Source: Betaproteobacteria bacterium (GTDB taxonomy: Bacteria > Pseudomonadota > Gammaproteobacteria > Burkholderiales > SG8-41). From it: 64,000 nucleotides of DNA. The first letter of the stretch is position 1. Each line of letters opens with the position of its first letter. The stretch covers positions 1-64,000 of the forward strand of contig JANXSE010000053.1 of the NCBI GenBank assembly GCA_025356695.1. The letters run 5' to 3'. Made by a program: the position numbers and the translations under genes. The notes under the pieces were generated by a model. It did no database searches. It had not been told where the DNA came from and worked only from the letters and a program-made list of their open reading frames with translations. Below are positions 44,692 to 55,949 of this stretch, piece after piece.

Positions 44692-45587
44692 CAGCCGCCC
44701 CGCCTGCGTTTGCTGCCGGTCGATTTTTCCGCCGCCTGCGGGCGCTCCGGCGCCTTGTTTTCCCAATTCACCACCAGCACCTGCGCATGGCTCGACACGC
44801 CGGCGAGCGGTTTGCAGGTGATGCGCGCGAACAGATAAGCGGCGTTGCGCTCGACGTTGGAAACCTGCGCCACCGGCAGACCCGGCGGATAGACGGCGTC
44901 GATGCCGGAGGTGACCAGTTGATCGCCGGTCTGGAAATCGGCATTCAATGGAATGAATTTGAGTTCGAGTTCGCCGTCGTTGCCGGTGCCGCCGAGCACG
45001 GCGCGCAAGCCGTTGCGCAGGTTCTGCACCGGCACCACCTGGTCCTTGTCGGTGATCAGCGTGACTTCCGACAGCCAGGGATAAACGCGCGTGACCTGGC
45101 CGATGACGCCGATTTCATCGATCACCGGCTGCCCCGCCTTGATGTCGTCCTGCAACCCTTTGTCGATGATGACGCGGCGCGTGAACGGGTCGCGCCCCGC
45201 GTAGAGCACCTCGGCCATCATGGTGCCGGCGGGAAACTTCTGGCGCGCGGCGAGCAGGTCGCGCAGATGCGTGTTTTCAGCGGAGAGGGCCTCGAACTGG
45301 CGCAGCCTGGCGGCGTTTTGCAGGTTCTGTTCTGCGAGGCGCGTGTTGTCGTTGCGTAGCCGCGCCTGCGTGACGAAAAAGTCGCCGATGCGGTCGAAGA
45401 TCACGGCCGGCGTGCCGGCCAGACGCTGCAAAGGATAGACCACCACAGCGACGACCTGGCGGATGCCATCGAGATACTGAAAGCGCGCGTCGGCGACCAG
45501 CAGACCGATCGACAGCAGTGAACACAACAACAATCTTACGAGTGGCGTCGGGCCGCGGTTGAAGAGCGGCGGCGGTGTGTATTCCAT
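44691..45587 (-). CDS. mreC: Rod shape-determining protein MreC
   Basis: Periplasmic scaffold of the elongasome, 298 residues. A single N-terminal membrane helix (about 17-33), a coiled coil (about 72-110, RLAEQNLQNAARLRQFEALS), and the two beta-barrel MreC core (GRDPFTRRVIIDKGLQDDI, VSNVERNAAYLFARI). The C-terminal tail is Lys/Arg rich. It follows mreB after 91 bp. Confidence 0.95.
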   Translation of the reverse strand: MEYTPPPLFNRGPTPLVRLLLCSLLSIGLLVADARFQYLDGIRQVVAVVVYPLQRLAGTPAVIFDRIGDFFVTQARLRNDNTRLAEQNLQNAARLRQFEALSAENTHLRDLLAARQKFPAGTMMAEVLYAGRDPFTRRVIIDKGLQDDIKAGQPVIDEIGVIGQVTRVYPWLSEVTLITDKDQVVPVQNLRNGLRAVLGGTGNDGELELKFIPLNADFQTGDQLVTSGIDAVYPPGLPVAQVSNVERNAAYLFARITCKPLAGVSSHAQVLVVNWENKAPERPQAAEKSTGSKRRRGG

Positions 45588-45678
45588 TCAGCGCGGAGTC
45601 AGAAAGGCGCGGTGCGGAACACAGAGGCAGCGAATTCGCCCGTCGGTGCGCGCCCGGCATGCCGGCGGCGCGGCGTGC

Positions 45679-47096
<1,418 letters not shown>

Positions 47097-47144
47097 GCCG
47101 TCGCGCGCAAGGCTTGCTGCTTTGCGCCGGGCAACATCCCCCTC

Positions 47145-48599
47145 ATGCTGAATTTCACCATCAAGCAACTGACCGCCGAACTGGCTGCGAAGCGCGTCTC
47201 CAGTGTCGAAGTGGCCGAGTTTTTCCTGAAGCGAATCAACACGCTGGGAAAAACGCTCAATGCCTTCGTCAGTGTCGATACAGAAAAAACCCTGGCGGCG
47301 GCGCAGGCTGCCGATCGTTTGATCGCCGCTGGCAGGGCGGGGCCGCTGACCGGCGTGCCGGTCGCCCACAAGGACATCTTTTGCGCCAAGGGCTGGCTCA
47401 CGACCTGCGGCTCGAAAATGCTCGCTAATTTCCGCGCGCCCTACGACGCGCATGTGATCGAGCAGTTCAATACTGCCGGTGCGGTGACTGCCGGCAAGAC
47501 CAACATGGACGAGTTCGCCATGGGCTCGTCGAACGAAACCTCGTTCTTCGGCCCGGTGCGCAATCCCTGGAACACCGAAACCGTGCCCGGCGGCAGTTCG
47601 GGCGGTTCGGCTGCCGCCGTGGCGGCGCGCCTGGCGCCGGTGGCCACCGGCACCGACACCGGCGGTTCGATCCGCCAGCCGGCGGCGCTGACCGGTATCT
47701 GCGGGCTCAAACCGACCTACGGCGTGGTGTCGCGCTACGGCATGATCGCCTTTGCCTCCAGTCTCGATCAGGCCGGGCCGTTTGCCAAAACCGCCGAAGA
47801 CCTCGGCATCATGCTCAATGCCATGGCCGGTTTCGATCCGCGCGATTCAACCAGTCTGCAGCGCGAGCGTGAAGACTACACGCGTGATTTGCATAAGCCG
47901 CTGGCCGGCCTGCGTGTCGGCCTGCCGCGCGAATTTTTCGCCGAGGGCATGTCGCCCGATGTGGCGAAGGCGATCGACGAAGCGATTGCGCAGTACCGCA
48001 AACTCGGCTGCGAAATGGTCGAGGTGTCGCTGCCCAACATGAAGCTGTCGGTGCCGGTGTATTACGTGCTCGCACCGGCGGAAGCCTCGAGCAATCTGTC
48101 GCGTTTCGACGGCGTGCGTTACGGCTATCGTGCGCCCGAGTACGGCGACCTCAGCGACATGTACAAAAAGTCACGCGCACAGGGTTTTGGCGCCGAAGTG
48201 AAGCGCCGCATCCTGATCGGCACCTATGTGTTGTCGCACGGTTATTACGATGCCTATTACATCAAGGCGCAGAAGCTGCGCCGTCTGATCGCGCAGGACT
48301 TTGTCGCCGCGTTCAAGCAATGCGATGTCATCCTCGGGCCGACCAGCCCGGGCACCGCGTTCAAAATCGGCGAAAAATCCGGCGACCCGGTGCAGATGTA
48401 TCTCTCCGACATTTATACGATTGCGGTCAATCTCGCGGGCCTGCCCGGCATGTCGCTGCCCTGCGGTTTCGATCGCGCCAACCTGCCGGTCGGCATGCAG
48501 CTGATCGGCGACTATTTCGGCGAAGCGAAAATGCTCAACGTCGCGCACCAGTACCAGCTGGCGACCGACTGGCATCTGCGCATGCCGCAGGGGATCTGA
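47145..48599 (+). CDS. gatA: Asp-tRNA(Asn)/Glu-tRNA(Gln) amidotransferase subunit A
   Basis: Glutaminase subunit, 484 residues, amidase-signature fold. The Ser-cis-Ser-Lys triad is present: Lys in VAHKDIF (K76), the cis-serine in [14 protein letters not shown] and the nucleophile serine in [21 protein letters not shown] is an amidotransferase-type block near the C-terminus. It liberates ammonia that is channelled to GatB. Located 48 bp after gatC and 4 bp before gatB. Confidence 0.97.
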   Translation: MLNFTIKQLTAELAAKRVSSVEVAEFFLKRINTLGKTLNAFVSVDTEKTLAAAQAADRLIAAGRAGPLTGVPVAHKDIFCAKGWLTTCGSKMLANFRAPYDAHVIEQFNTAGAVTAGKTNMDEFAMGSSNETSFFGPVRNPWNTETVPGGSSGGSAAAVAARLAPVATGTDTGGSIRQPAALTGICGLKPTYGVVSRYGMIAFASSLDQAGPFAKTAEDLGIMLNAMAGFDPRDSTSLQREREDYTRDLHKPLAGLRVGLPREFFAEGMSPDVAKAIDEAIAQYRKLGCEMVEVSLPNMKLSVPVYYVLAPAEASSNLSRFDGVRYGYRAPEYGDLSDMYKKSRAQGFGAEVKRRILIGTYVLSHGYYDAYYIKAQKLRRLIAQDFVAAFKQCDVILGPTSPGTAFKIGEKSGDPVQMYLSDIYTIAVNLAGLPGMSLPCGFDRANLPVGMQLIGDYFGEAKMLNVAHQYQLATDWHLRMPQGI

Positions 48600-48603
48600 C
48601 GCC

Positions 48604-50037
48604 ATGAAATGGGAAGTGGTGATCGGGCTTGAAACCCACGCGCAGCTGTCGACCGTGTCGAAAATATTTTCCGGCTCGTCGACGGCCTTCGGCGCGAGCC
48701 CAAATTCGCAGGCGAGCGCCGTCGATATCGCGCTGCCAGGCGTGCTGCCGGTGCTCAATCGCGGCGCGGTCGAACGCGCCATCCGCTTCGGCCTTGCGGT
48801 CGGCGCCACCATTAGCCCGCGTTCGATTTTCGCACGCAAGAATTATTTCTATCCCGACCTGCCCAAGGGTTACCAGATCAGCCAGTACGAACTGCCGGTG
48901 GTGCAGGGCGGTTCGCTCACCGTCATGGTCGGCGACAAAGAGAAAACCGTGCGGCTGACACGCGCCCACCTCGAAGAAGACGCCGGTAAATCGCTGCACG
49001 AGGATTTTCACGGCATGAGCGGCATTGACTTGAACCGCGCCGGCACGCCGCTGCTGGAAATCGTTACCGAACCCGACATGGCAAGTGCCGAGGAGGCCGT
49101 CGCTTACGCGAAGGCGCTGCACGTGCTGGTGCAGTGGATTGGCATCTGCGACGGCAATATGCAGGAAGGTTCCTTTCGCTGCGATGCCAACGTCTCGGTG
49201 CGCCGGCCCGGCGAACCGCTCGGCACGCGCTGCGAAATCAAGAACCTCAACTCGTTCAACTTCATGGAGAAGGCGATCCAGTACGAGGTGCGCCGCCAGA
49301 CCGAGTTGATCGAAGACGGCGGCAAGGTGGTGCAGGAAACGCGTCTTTACGATCCGGACAAGGATGAAACGCGTTCGATGCGCTCGAAGGAAGATGCGAT
49401 GGATTATCGCTACTTCCCGGATCCCGATTTGTTGCCGCTTGAGATATCTCAAGAATGGATTGCACAGGTAAAAGCGACAATGCCTGAGTCGCCAAACGAG
49501 CAGCAAAATAAGTTTGTCGCTTTGGGTGTTCCGGCACGGCAGGCAAATCTGTTAACGGCAAATCTCGAAATATCAAAGTTCGCGTTGTCTACTTTCACGG
49601 GGACGCCAAAAGACTCGATACCGAATCTTTCAAACTGGATTCTCGGACCCTTAAGCGCAAAACTGAATGAAGAAAATATCAGTTTTGGTCAAAGCAGGGT
49701 TGCGCCGGATATGCTGAAAGCACTTTGCGCGCGTGTCGCTGATGGAACAATTTCTAATTCGACGGCAACAGGAACGGTACTGGCAGCGATGTGGGCCGGC
49801 GACGGCGATCCAGATTCGATTATCGACAAGCGCGGCCTGAAGCAGATTTCCGATTCCGGCGAAATCGAAAAAATCGTCGATCAGGTGCTCGCCGCCAACG
49901 CGAAATCCGTCGAGGAATTTCGCGCCGGCAAGGAGAAGGCTTTCAACGCGCTGGTCGGCCAAGTCATGAAAGCGAGCAAGGGCAAGGCCAACCCTGCCCA
50001 GGTCAACGATCTGCTGAAGAAAAAACTCGCCGGCTAG
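48604..50037 (+). CDS. gatB: Asp-tRNA(Asn)/Glu-tRNA(Gln) amidotransferase subunit B
   Basis: Transamidase/kinase subunit of 477 residues. The cradle domain (about 1-290) carries [66 protein letters not shown] and [18 protein letters not shown], all normal. The helical and YqeY-like tail domains (about 295-477) bind tRNA; the part encoded by 49441-49790 is divergent and encoded in AT-richer DNA, then the family sequence resumes ([20 protein letters not shown]). No frame is lost. The stop directly abuts the stop of the convergent coiled-coil gene. Confidence 0.96.
   Translation: MKWEVVIGLETHAQLSTVSKIFSGSSTAFGASPNSQASAVDIALPGVLPVLNRGAVERAIRFGLAVGATISPRSIFARKNYFYPDLPKGYQISQYELPVVQGGSLTVMVGDKEKTVRLTRAHLEEDAGKSLHEDFHGMSGIDLNRAGTPLLEIVTEPDMASAEEAVAYAKALHVLVQWIGICDGNMQEGSFRCDANVSVRRPGEPLGTRCEIKNLNSFNFMEKAIQYEVRRQTELIEDGGKVVQETRLYDPDKDETRSMRSKEDAMDYRYFPDPDLLPLEISQEWIAQVKATMPESPNEQQNKFVALGVPARQANLLTANLEISKFALSTFTGTPKDSIPNLSNWILGPLSAKLNEENISFGQSRVAPDMLKALCARVADGTISNSTATGTVLAAMWAGDGDPDSIIDKRGLKQISDSGEIEKIVDQVLAANAKSVEEFRAGKEKAFNALVGQVMKASKGKANPAQVNDLLKKKLAG
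49436..49790 (+). other. Low-GC patch inside gatB, probable recombined segment
   Basis: By hand count, 49441-49800 has about 48% G+C (as low as 40-43% at 49561-49680), while the gatB stretch at 49201-49260 is 65% and the surrounding genes are similar. Codons such as AAA, AAT, ATA and TCA become frequent. The edges are sharp, just after the PDLLPLE block and just before the [12 protein letters not shown] block. The reading frame is kept. This looks like import of a homologous segment from an AT-richer relative. Confidence 0.65.
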
Positions 50038-50730
50038 TTATTTTTTCGCCGGTGCGTTGGCCGGCGCCGGCGCTGCAGCGGGTGCAGTAGTGCCGCCCTT
50101 GAGTTCGATGAAGCGCTTTTTCATCGCATCGTATTCCAGGTTTTTGTCGGCGACTTCCTTGCGCTTCAGCACGACGTGTTCCTGCAGCTTTGCCAGATCC
50201 GCAGTTTGTTTGTCGAATTCCTGCTGCAGTACCGGCGGCACCGGTTTGTTGCCCTTTTTCAGTTCGTCCATCTTCGCCCGCGTTTCGTTCTGCCGGTCGG
50301 TCATGCTTTTGATGAGCGATTGCTGTGCCGAGATGTTGACTTCGATCTGCTGAATGTCGCGTGCGCGCTTGAGATCGATTTCCTTTTCGGTCGTAAATGA
50401 ATCGAGCAGCGCGCGATCGCGGCGTTTTTCCTCCTCGCGTTTCTGCTCGTCCTGTTTTTTCTTGTCGGTATCCGCCAGTTGCGCCTTGCGCTGCTCCGGT
50501 GTCAACACGGCGTCGTTTTGTTTGACCGCTTCGCCCCGTTTGTTCAGCGTGCTGGCGGCGTTGTCCTGATACTCGGGCGGGACCTTGTCGCCGCAACCGA
50601 CCGTTTTACCGGCCTTGTCTTTCCAGCACACCAGCGCCGGCGCGGTGCCCTTTTGCTGCGCCGGCGCGGCGCCGGCCGTCAGCATGAAGACGCCTGCCAC
50701 CAAAAAAGCCGTTGATTGAATATTACGCAT
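50038..50730 (-). CDS. Secreted coiled-coil protein with N-terminal CWKD motif (DUF4124-like), copy 2
   Basis: Protein of 230 residues: signal peptide (to about APAQQK, residue 26), a short domain with [20 protein letters not shown] and EYQ that resembles DUF4124 (aromatic/Gly motif with two cysteines), then a long charged coiled coil (about 75-205) and an alanine/proline-rich C-terminus. It is a clear paralogue of the gene at 50783-51484, sharing [20 protein letters not shown] and [14 protein letters not shown]. Function unknown; periplasmic location inferred. Start at 50730 chosen for the signal peptide. Confidence 0.82.
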   Translation of the reverse strand: MRNIQSTAFLVAGVFMLTAGAAPAQQKGTAPALVCWKDKAGKTVGCGDKVPPEYQDNAASTLNKRGEAVKQNDAVLTPEQRKAQLADTDKKKQDEQKREEEKRRDRALLDSFTTEKEIDLKRARDIQQIEVNISAQQSLIKSMTDRQNETRAKMDELKKGNKPVPPVLQQEFDKQTADLAKLQEHVVLKRKEVADKNLEYDAMKKRFIELKGGTTAPAAAPAPANAPAKK

Positions 50731-50782
50731 GACTGTCTGCTCCGGGTGATTGTTCAAATTCGGCGTGACCGCCTCGCCGGTT

Positions 50783-51484
50783 CTACTTGCGCGCGACGCC
50801 TGCGGCCGCAGCCGGCGTCGCGGGCGCGGTTGCCGCCGGCGTAATGCCCTTCAGTTCCATGAAGCGCGCCTTAATGGCATCGTATTCGCCGTTACGTTCG
50901 ACGATTTCCTTGCGTTTCTGCAGGATCTGCGCCTGGATTTTCGTTTTCTCCGCATCCAGCCGGTCGAAGTCTTCCTGTATCGGCACCGGCACCGGTTTTT
51001 TCTCGCGTGTGAACTGATCCATCTTCACCTTCACCTCGTGCTGGCGGTCGGTGGTGTTTTTCAGGTTGGTCTGCTGCGCCGAGATATTGACTTCGATCTG
51101 TTGGATGTCGCGCGAGCGCTTGAGATCGATTTCCTTCTCGGTGGTGAAGGAATCGAGCAAGGCGCGGTCGCGCCGTCTCTCTTCGAGCTGTTTCTGCGCC
51201 TCAACCCTTTTGCGATCGTTCTCAACGGCCTGTGCCTGCTTTTGATCGGCCGTCAGCGCGGCGTCGGTTTGCTTGACGGTCATACCGCGCCGGTTCAATT
51301 CGCGCTGGGCGTTGTCCTGGTATTCGGGCGGCACCTTGTCGCCGCAGCCGACGGTTTTGCCGGATTTGTCTTTCCAGCAGACAATACTGTTGTTGCCTTT
51401 TTGCTGTTGCGCCTGGGCCGTTCCGCCACTCAATGCAAACACGCAGGCAATCAGGAGGACGCAGGTCAGGTTGGATTTATGCAC
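50783..51484 (-). CDS. Secreted coiled-coil protein with N-terminal CWKD motif (DUF4124-like), copy 1
   Basis: Protein of 233 residues with a signal peptide (to about TAQAQQ), the [20 protein letters not shown] block and a coiled coil of about 130 residues, ending in an alanine/threonine/proline tail. Its closest relative in the window is the next gene (tandem duplication, 52-bp gap). Its start overlaps the pyrE end by 8 bp, so both copies seem to be transcribed with pyrE. The two cysteines could form a disulfide. Role unknown. Confidence 0.83.
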   Translation of the reverse strand: MHKSNLTCVLLIACVFALSGGTAQAQQQKGNNSIVCWKDKSGKTVGCGDKVPPEYQDNAQRELNRRGMTVKQTDAALTADQKQAQAVENDRKRVEAQKQLEERRRDRALLDSFTTEKEIDLKRSRDIQQIEVNISAQQTNLKNTTDRQHEVKVKMDQFTREKKPVPVPIQEDFDRLDAEKTKIQAQILQKRKEIVERNGEYDAIKARFMELKGITPAATAPATPAAAAGVARK

Positions 51485-52130
51485 TTGCGGCGACTCCGTA
51501 TTTTTCGCGATAGCGGTTGACCGGATCCAGATGCGCCGACAAAGACGGGTCGACGCCGAGAAAATCGACGAGGTCGTCCAGATTGGCGATGCTGATCACC
51601 GGCATATGGTAATAACGCTCGACTTCCTGCACCGCCGACAGCTCACCGGTGCCGCGTTCCATGCGGTCGAGCGCGATAGCCACGCCACAGGGCGTTGCGC
51701 CGGCGGCCTGGATGATGGAGACGGATTCGCGCACCGAAGTACCCGCTGAAATGACGTCGTCGATGATCAGCACGCGCCCGGCCAGTTTTGCGCCGATCAC
51801 GCTGCCCCCCTCGCCATGGTCCTTTTCTTCCTTGCGGTTGAAGCTGTAATTCACGTTGCGACCGGCGTCGGCAAATGCAATTGCTACCGCGGCGGCGAGC
51901 GGGATGCCCTTGTACGCAGGGCCGAACAGCATGTCGAACCCGACGCCGCTGTCGACGATGGCTTTCGCGTAGAATTGCGCAAGCTGTTTCAGGGCGAAGC
52001 CGTCGTGAAACAGGCCGGCGTTGAAAAAATACGGCGACAGCCGACCGGCCTTGGTCTTGAATTCGCCAAACGCAAGCACCTTTTGCGCGATGACGAAGCG
52101 GATGAAGTCGTGCCGGAAGCTTGCGGGCAT
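51477..52130 (-). CDS. pyrE: Orotate phosphoribosyltransferase
   Basis: Pyrimidine biosynthesis enzyme joining orotate to PRPP, 217 residues. It has [13 protein letters not shown] near the N-terminus, [23 protein letters not shown] (the catalytic flexible loop) and the PRPP motif [16 protein letters not shown]. Length matches the family. Divergent from xthA, with about 110 bp between starts. Confidence 0.96.
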   Translation of the reverse strand: MPASFRHDFIRFVIAQKVLAFGEFKTKAGRLSPYFFNAGLFHDGFALKQLAQFYAKAIVDSGVGFDMLFGPAYKGIPLAAAVAIAFADAGRNVNYSFNRKEEKDHGEGGSVIGAKLAGRVLIIDDVISAGTSVRESVSIIQAAGATPCGVAIALDRMERGTGELSAVQEVERYYHMPVISIANLDDLVDFLGVDPSLSAHLDPVNRYREKYGVAASA

Positions 52131-52239
52131 AATTTAAATTGAGTGGATGAATCAGCCGGTAAAACGGTTGCCTGCGGTTGAATGCGAATCGATCGCTCTG
52201 CGGCACCAGACCGGCACCGGAACAACACAACGAAACAGT

Positions 52240-53025
52240 ATGTTACGCGTAATCACCCTCAATCTCAACGGCATTCGCTCGGCCACCACGAAAGGTGTCT
52301 TCACCTGGCTGGCGCGGCAGAAGGCCGACGTCATTTGCGTGCAGGAATTGAAGGCGCAGGCCGCCGACCTGAGCGCGGACATGCTCGCCCCGGCCGGTTA
52401 TCACGGCCACTTTCACTATGCGCAGAAGAAGGGCTATAGCGGCGTCGGTATTTACTCGTTGCGCGAGCCCGACCGGGTAAAAATCGGCTTCGGTGTGCGC
52501 GAATTCGACGACGAGGGACGTTATGTGCGCGCGGATTTCGGTGACTTGTCGCTAATTTCGGTTTATTTGCCCTCGGGTTCGAGCGGCGAACACCGCCAGC
52601 AGTCGAAATTCCGCTTTCTCGACGTTTTTTATCCGCATCTGGAGGCACTGAAAAAAGAGGGCCGCGAATGCATCGTCTGCGGCGACCTCAACATTGCGCA
52701 CAGGGAAATCGACCTCAAGAACTGGCGCGGCAACCGCAAAAACTCGGGTTTTCTGCCCGAGGAACGCGAGTGGCTGACCAGGGTTTTCGAGGGGGTCGGC
52801 TGGGTTGACGTGTTCCGCCGCATCGACCAGCGTCCGGAGCAATACACCTGGTGGTCGAACCGCGGCCAGGCCTACGCAAAAAACGTCGGCTGGCGCATCG
52901 ATTACCAGATCGCCACGCCGGGCGTGGCGGCCACTGCGCGCAAGGTCAAGATCTACACAGAGAAACGCTTTTCCGACCACGCGCCGCTCATCATCGATTA
53001 CGAATTCGCCCCGGGTAAAAAATGA
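52240..53025 (+). CDS. xthA: Exodeoxyribonuclease III
   Basis: AP endonuclease/3' exonuclease of the EEP superfamily, 261 residues. Metal and catalytic residues are seen in LNLNGIRSA (Asn), VQELKAQ (Glu), GDLNIAH (Asp/Asn) and the C-terminal SDHAPLI (Asp-His). It is the short bacterial ExoIII form. ATG at 52240 gives MLRVITLNLNG; the upstream extension lacks family similarity. It overlaps the next gene by 4 bp. Confidence 0.95.
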   Translation: MLRVITLNLNGIRSATTKGVFTWLARQKADVICVQELKAQAADLSADMLAPAGYHGHFHYAQKKGYSGVGIYSLREPDRVKIGFGVREFDDEGRYVRADFGDLSLISVYLPSGSSGEHRQQSKFRFLDVFYPHLEALKKEGRECIVCGDLNIAHREIDLKNWRGNRKNSGFLPEEREWLTRVFEGVGWVDVFRRIDQRPEQYTWWSNRGQAYAKNVGWRIDYQIATPGVAATARKVKIYTEKRFSDHAPLIIDYEFAPGKK

Positions 53026-54140
53026 GCTTTCGTCCCGCCGCCGCCGTTGGCATGTCGCTCGCTGAAGTCGACACGCCCTGTCTCATCCTCGAACTCGACG
53101 CCTTCGAACGTAACCTGAAACGCCTGCCGGATTCGCTGGCAGGCCGCAACATCCAACTGCGGCCGCATGCGAAGAGCCACAAATCGCCGGACATCGCGCA
53201 GCGCCAGATCGCGCTCGGTGCGGTCGGCGTCTGCTGCCAAAAGGTCAGCGAAGCCGAGGCGATGATCGACGGCGGCATCCGCGACGTGCTGATTGCCAAC
53301 GAAGTCGTCGGCGCGGCCAAACTCAAAAGCCTCACCGCGCTGGCCAAACGCGCGACGATCAAAGTTTGCGCCGACGACGCCGGCAATGTGCATGATCTCG
53401 ACGCAGCGGCGCGTGCCGCCGGCGTCACGCTCGACGTGCTGGTCGAAGTCGATGTCGGCGCGCACCGTTGCGGCGTCGCCCCCGGCGCGCCCGCGGCGAC
53501 GCTGGGACGCGCGATTGCGGCCTGTATCAATCTGCGCTTCGCCGGTCTGCAGGCTTATCAGGGCGCGGCACAGCACGTGCGCAAGGTCGCCGAGCGGCGC
53601 GAGGCGATTGCGCGCGCGGTTGACGACGTGCGCCTGACGCAGCGCCTGTTGCGCGAAGCCGGCATCAATTGCGATTATGTCACCGGTGCCGGCACCGGCA
53701 GTTACATGTTCGAGGCGGCGAGCAGTGTCTACAACGAGCTGCAGGCAGGTTCGTACGTGTTCATGGACGCCGACTACGCGCGCAACGACTGGACGGAGAG
53801 CGGCATCCCGCAATTCGAACACAGCCTCTTCGTGTGGACGACGGTGATGAGCGCAACCATGCCCGGTCGCGCGGTGGTGGATGCCGGACTCAAGGCATCA
53901 AGCATCGATTCAGGCATGCCGCGCGTGGCAGACTACGCCGACATCGAATATCAGAAGGCGTCGGACGAACACGGTGTGCTGCAGTTCAACGGTACTACGC
54001 GCCTGAAGGTCGGTGATAAATTGAAACTGATCCCGGGGCATTGCGACCCGACGGTGAATCTCTACGACTGGTATGTCTGCGTGCGCAACGACCGCGTCGA
54101 AGCCTTGTGGCCGATCACGGCGCGCGGCGCGGTGTTGTAA
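53022..54140 (+). CDS. DSD1-family PLP-dependent enzyme (D-threonine aldolase/D-hydroxyaspartate dehydratase-like)
   Basis: Fold-type III PLP protein of 372 residues related to D-threonine aldolase and D-threo-3-hydroxyaspartate/D-serine dehydratases. The alanine-racemase-like barrel comes first, with the PLP lysine in RPHAKSHKSP (about residue 50); the C-terminal beta domain carries the metal site His-x-Cys/Asp in IPGHCDPTVNLYD. Substrate choice (D-threonine, D-serine or hydroxyaspartate) cannot be decided here. It is translationally coupled with xthA, which looks incidental. Confidence 0.87.
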   Translation: MSFRPAAAVGMSLAEVDTPCLILELDAFERNLKRLPDSLAGRNIQLRPHAKSHKSPDIAQRQIALGAVGVCCQKVSEAEAMIDGGIRDVLIANEVVGAAKLKSLTALAKRATIKVCADDAGNVHDLDAAARAAGVTLDVLVEVDVGAHRCGVAPGAPAATLGRAIAACINLRFAGLQAYQGAAQHVRKVAERREAIARAVDDVRLTQRLLREAGINCDYVTGAGTGSYMFEAASSVYNELQAGSYVFMDADYARNDWTESGIPQFEHSLFVWTTVMSATMPGRAVVDAGLKASSIDSGMPRVADYADIEYQKASDEHGVLQFNGTTRLKVGDKLKLIPGHCDPTVNLYDWYVCVRNDRVEALWPITARGAVL

Positions 54141-54158
54141 CGGCCTGCGCGCAACGCC

Positions 54159-54992
54159 CTAGGGCTTGATGATCACCGCCTGGTGGGTGTCGAGTGTGAT
54201 GTAGGCGATGTCGCGCGGCAGGCAGTATTCCTCCCAGGCGCGGCGCACGCCCGGACACATGGGCGCGTCGAAATCGTCGGTGATGATGACGCCGCCCGTG
54301 TTCAGGCGCGGATAGAAATACTCAAGCCCGGCCAGCGTTGGCGCGTAGATATCTACATCCAGATAGGCGAACGACCAGCGCGTGTCGGGCAGTTGCGTGA
54401 AGGCCTGTGGAATCCAGCCCTGGTGCACGCTGACGCGCGGAAATTCGTGCAGTGCGTTTCTGACCAGTGCGGCCGAGGTGTTGTTACCGATGCCGCCGGG
54501 CGGGAAGGCGCTGCGCAGTTGTGTGCCGCCGGCGTCTGTCATCAGCACGTGGTCCTGTTCGGCCGCCGCGCTGAATCCCTCGAAACTGTCGATCAGGTGA
54601 TAGCCGGCGCCGTCGAATGCCGGTCGCATCGAGCGCGCGATGCGGCACAGCAGCAGGGCACTGCCGCCGCGATAGACGCCGCATTCGGCGCGCGCGCCGT
54701 CGATGCCGAGTGAATAGAGAAAATAATTGGCGAGGTTGATGCCGGCCAGCGCGCGGTGAAACACATTGCTGCCGGTGAGCGTGGTGCCGGTTTCCTGCAT
54801 GCAGCGCACGAACAGGTCGCGGTAGTTCTGGTCGCCAAAGCGTGTGCCGCCAAGCAGCACGTCGAGATGGTCGTTGACTGGCGCGTCGCCGTGCACCTGC
54901 CGTAGCGCATTGATGGCCGGCGCTGTTGCCGTGCCGCCGCGCGTTTTGCGCGCGAGGCCGGCCATGCCGCGCTTCAAGACATCCAGTAGCAT
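54159..54992 (-). CDS. TylF/MycF-type SAM-dependent O-methyltransferase
   Basis: Class I methyltransferase of 277 residues in the macrocin O-methyltransferase family. Family blocks are AECGVYRGGSALLLCRI (SAM loop), HLIDSFEGFS, VHQGWIPQAF, the metal-proximal SFAYLDVDIYAPTLAGLEYF and ITDDFDAPMCPGVRRA. In natural-product clusters these enzymes methylate sugar hydroxyls; stand-alone ones are often near surface polysaccharide genes. No glycosyltransferases are adjacent here. Last gene of the reverse-strand operon. Confidence 0.88.
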   Translation of the reverse strand: MLLDVLKRGMAGLARKTRGGTATAPAINALRQVHGDAPVNDHLDVLLGGTRFGDQNYRDLFVRCMQETGTTLTGSNVFHRALAGINLANYFLYSLGIDGARAECGVYRGGSALLLCRIARSMRPAFDGAGYHLIDSFEGFSAAAEQDHVLMTDAGGTQLRSAFPPGGIGNNTSAALVRNALHEFPRVSVHQGWIPQAFTQLPDTRWSFAYLDVDIYAPTLAGLEYFYPRLNTGGVIITDDFDAPMCPGVRRAWEEYCLPRDIAYITLDTHQAVIIKP

Positions 54993-55032
54993 CGTCTACA
55001 TTCGCGGGTATCTGTTGCGGCGCGCTGCAGGA

Positions 55033-55422
55033 TCACGCGTTGTCTTTGGTGGCGGCTGCGCCGAAGCCCTTGCCTGCCTGCTTGTACTCGGCGCGCGGCG
55101 GGCTGAAAATGTCGAGTACCAGCGCCGGCGTGTCTCCGGTGGTGATGCCGTGCATGACACCGCCCGGCGTCTGCCAGAAATCGCCGGCCACGCACGCGAT
55201 GGCTTCATCGCCCTGAATGCGCGTGCAGCTGCCTTCGAGCAGCAGGCCCCATTGTTCTTCCGGATGATTGTGCACAGTACCTTTTGCATGCGGCTCGATG
55301 CGCACCACCGAGAGCATTACATGCTCGCCGGGGAAAATATTGGCTTCGATGCCGGGTGCGAGCGTGCGCATGATGCCGCGCGCATCGCCGTTCAGATTGA
55401 ATACCCACGATGCTTTGCTCAT
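55033..55422 (-). CDS. Single-domain cupin protein
   Basis: Small beta-barrel protein of 129 residues. The cupin-1 motif appears as GTVHNHPEEQWGLLLEG (His-x-His, Glu) and the cupin-2 motif as PGGVMHGITTGD (His), giving a usual 3-His/1-Glu-like metal site. Substrate unknown; such proteins can be small isomerases or dioxygenases. It overlaps the GIY-YIG gene by 4 bp. Confidence 0.87.
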   Translation of the reverse strand: MSKASWVFNLNGDARGIMRTLAPGIEANIFPGEHVMLSVVRIEPHAKGTVHNHPEEQWGLLLEGSCTRIQGDEAIACVAGDFWQTPGGVMHGITTGDTPALVLDIFSPPRAEYKQAGKGFGAAATKDNA

Positions 55423-55949
55423 ACCACCTCCCTGTTGTCGTTGGCCTGCCGGCGTTGCAGCACGGCAGGCATGGCCGCGGCGACGTCGGTAACGCGGACG
55501 ATTTTACGGCGCTGCGCGTTCGCCGGCATTGCGTGCTGTTCAAACGCGCTGAAATCGGGCGTCGTTTTGAAATAAAAAAGATGCGCGTCGCAAGCGCAGT
55601 CGCTGGCACCGAAGCGCGGCAAGGGAATCGAGGCGCCCGGCAGACGGCGGCAGATGTCCGCCCAGGCATGTTCGCTGCTGTGCGTGTCGTCGCTGTACCA
55701 GATTTCAAACGGCGATGCGGCGCGGTGCAGATAGTCGATATGCCAGTGCAGACGGTGCTTGGCCGCCAGATGATGGCGCAAACGCGCGCGCAATCCGCCG
55801 GGACCGCAAGCCGAGCCGGTATAAACGTAGCAGCCTTCCTGCACTGCCAGTGCGCCGAGACGGCCGATGCCGACGCGTTGCCGCTTTTCTGCGGCAAGCA
55901 GCAGCGCATAGGTGCCGGGGCGCGCCGGGATCGGTACTGCGGCATTCAA
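55419..55949 (-). CDS. DUF123 family GIY-YIG nuclease-like protein
   Basis: Protein of 176 residues with the DUF123 variant of the GIY-YIG fold: GTYALLLAAEK, GCYVYTGSACGPGGLRARLRHHL and LHWHIDYL, followed by a C-x-C (DCACDAHLF) region. The YTGSA/GGL/R pattern matches the nuclease-like superfamily, though activity of DUF123 members is not established. Overlaps both neighbours by 4 bp. Confidence 0.86.
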   Translation of the reverse strand: MNAAVPIPARPGTYALLLAAEKRQRVGIGRLGALAVQEGCYVYTGSACGPGGLRARLRHHLAAKHRLHWHIDYLHRAASPFEIWYSDDTHSSEHAWADICRRLPGASIPLPRFGASDCACDAHLFYFKTTPDFSAFEQHAMPANAQRRKIVRVTDVAAAMPAVLQRRQANDNREVV

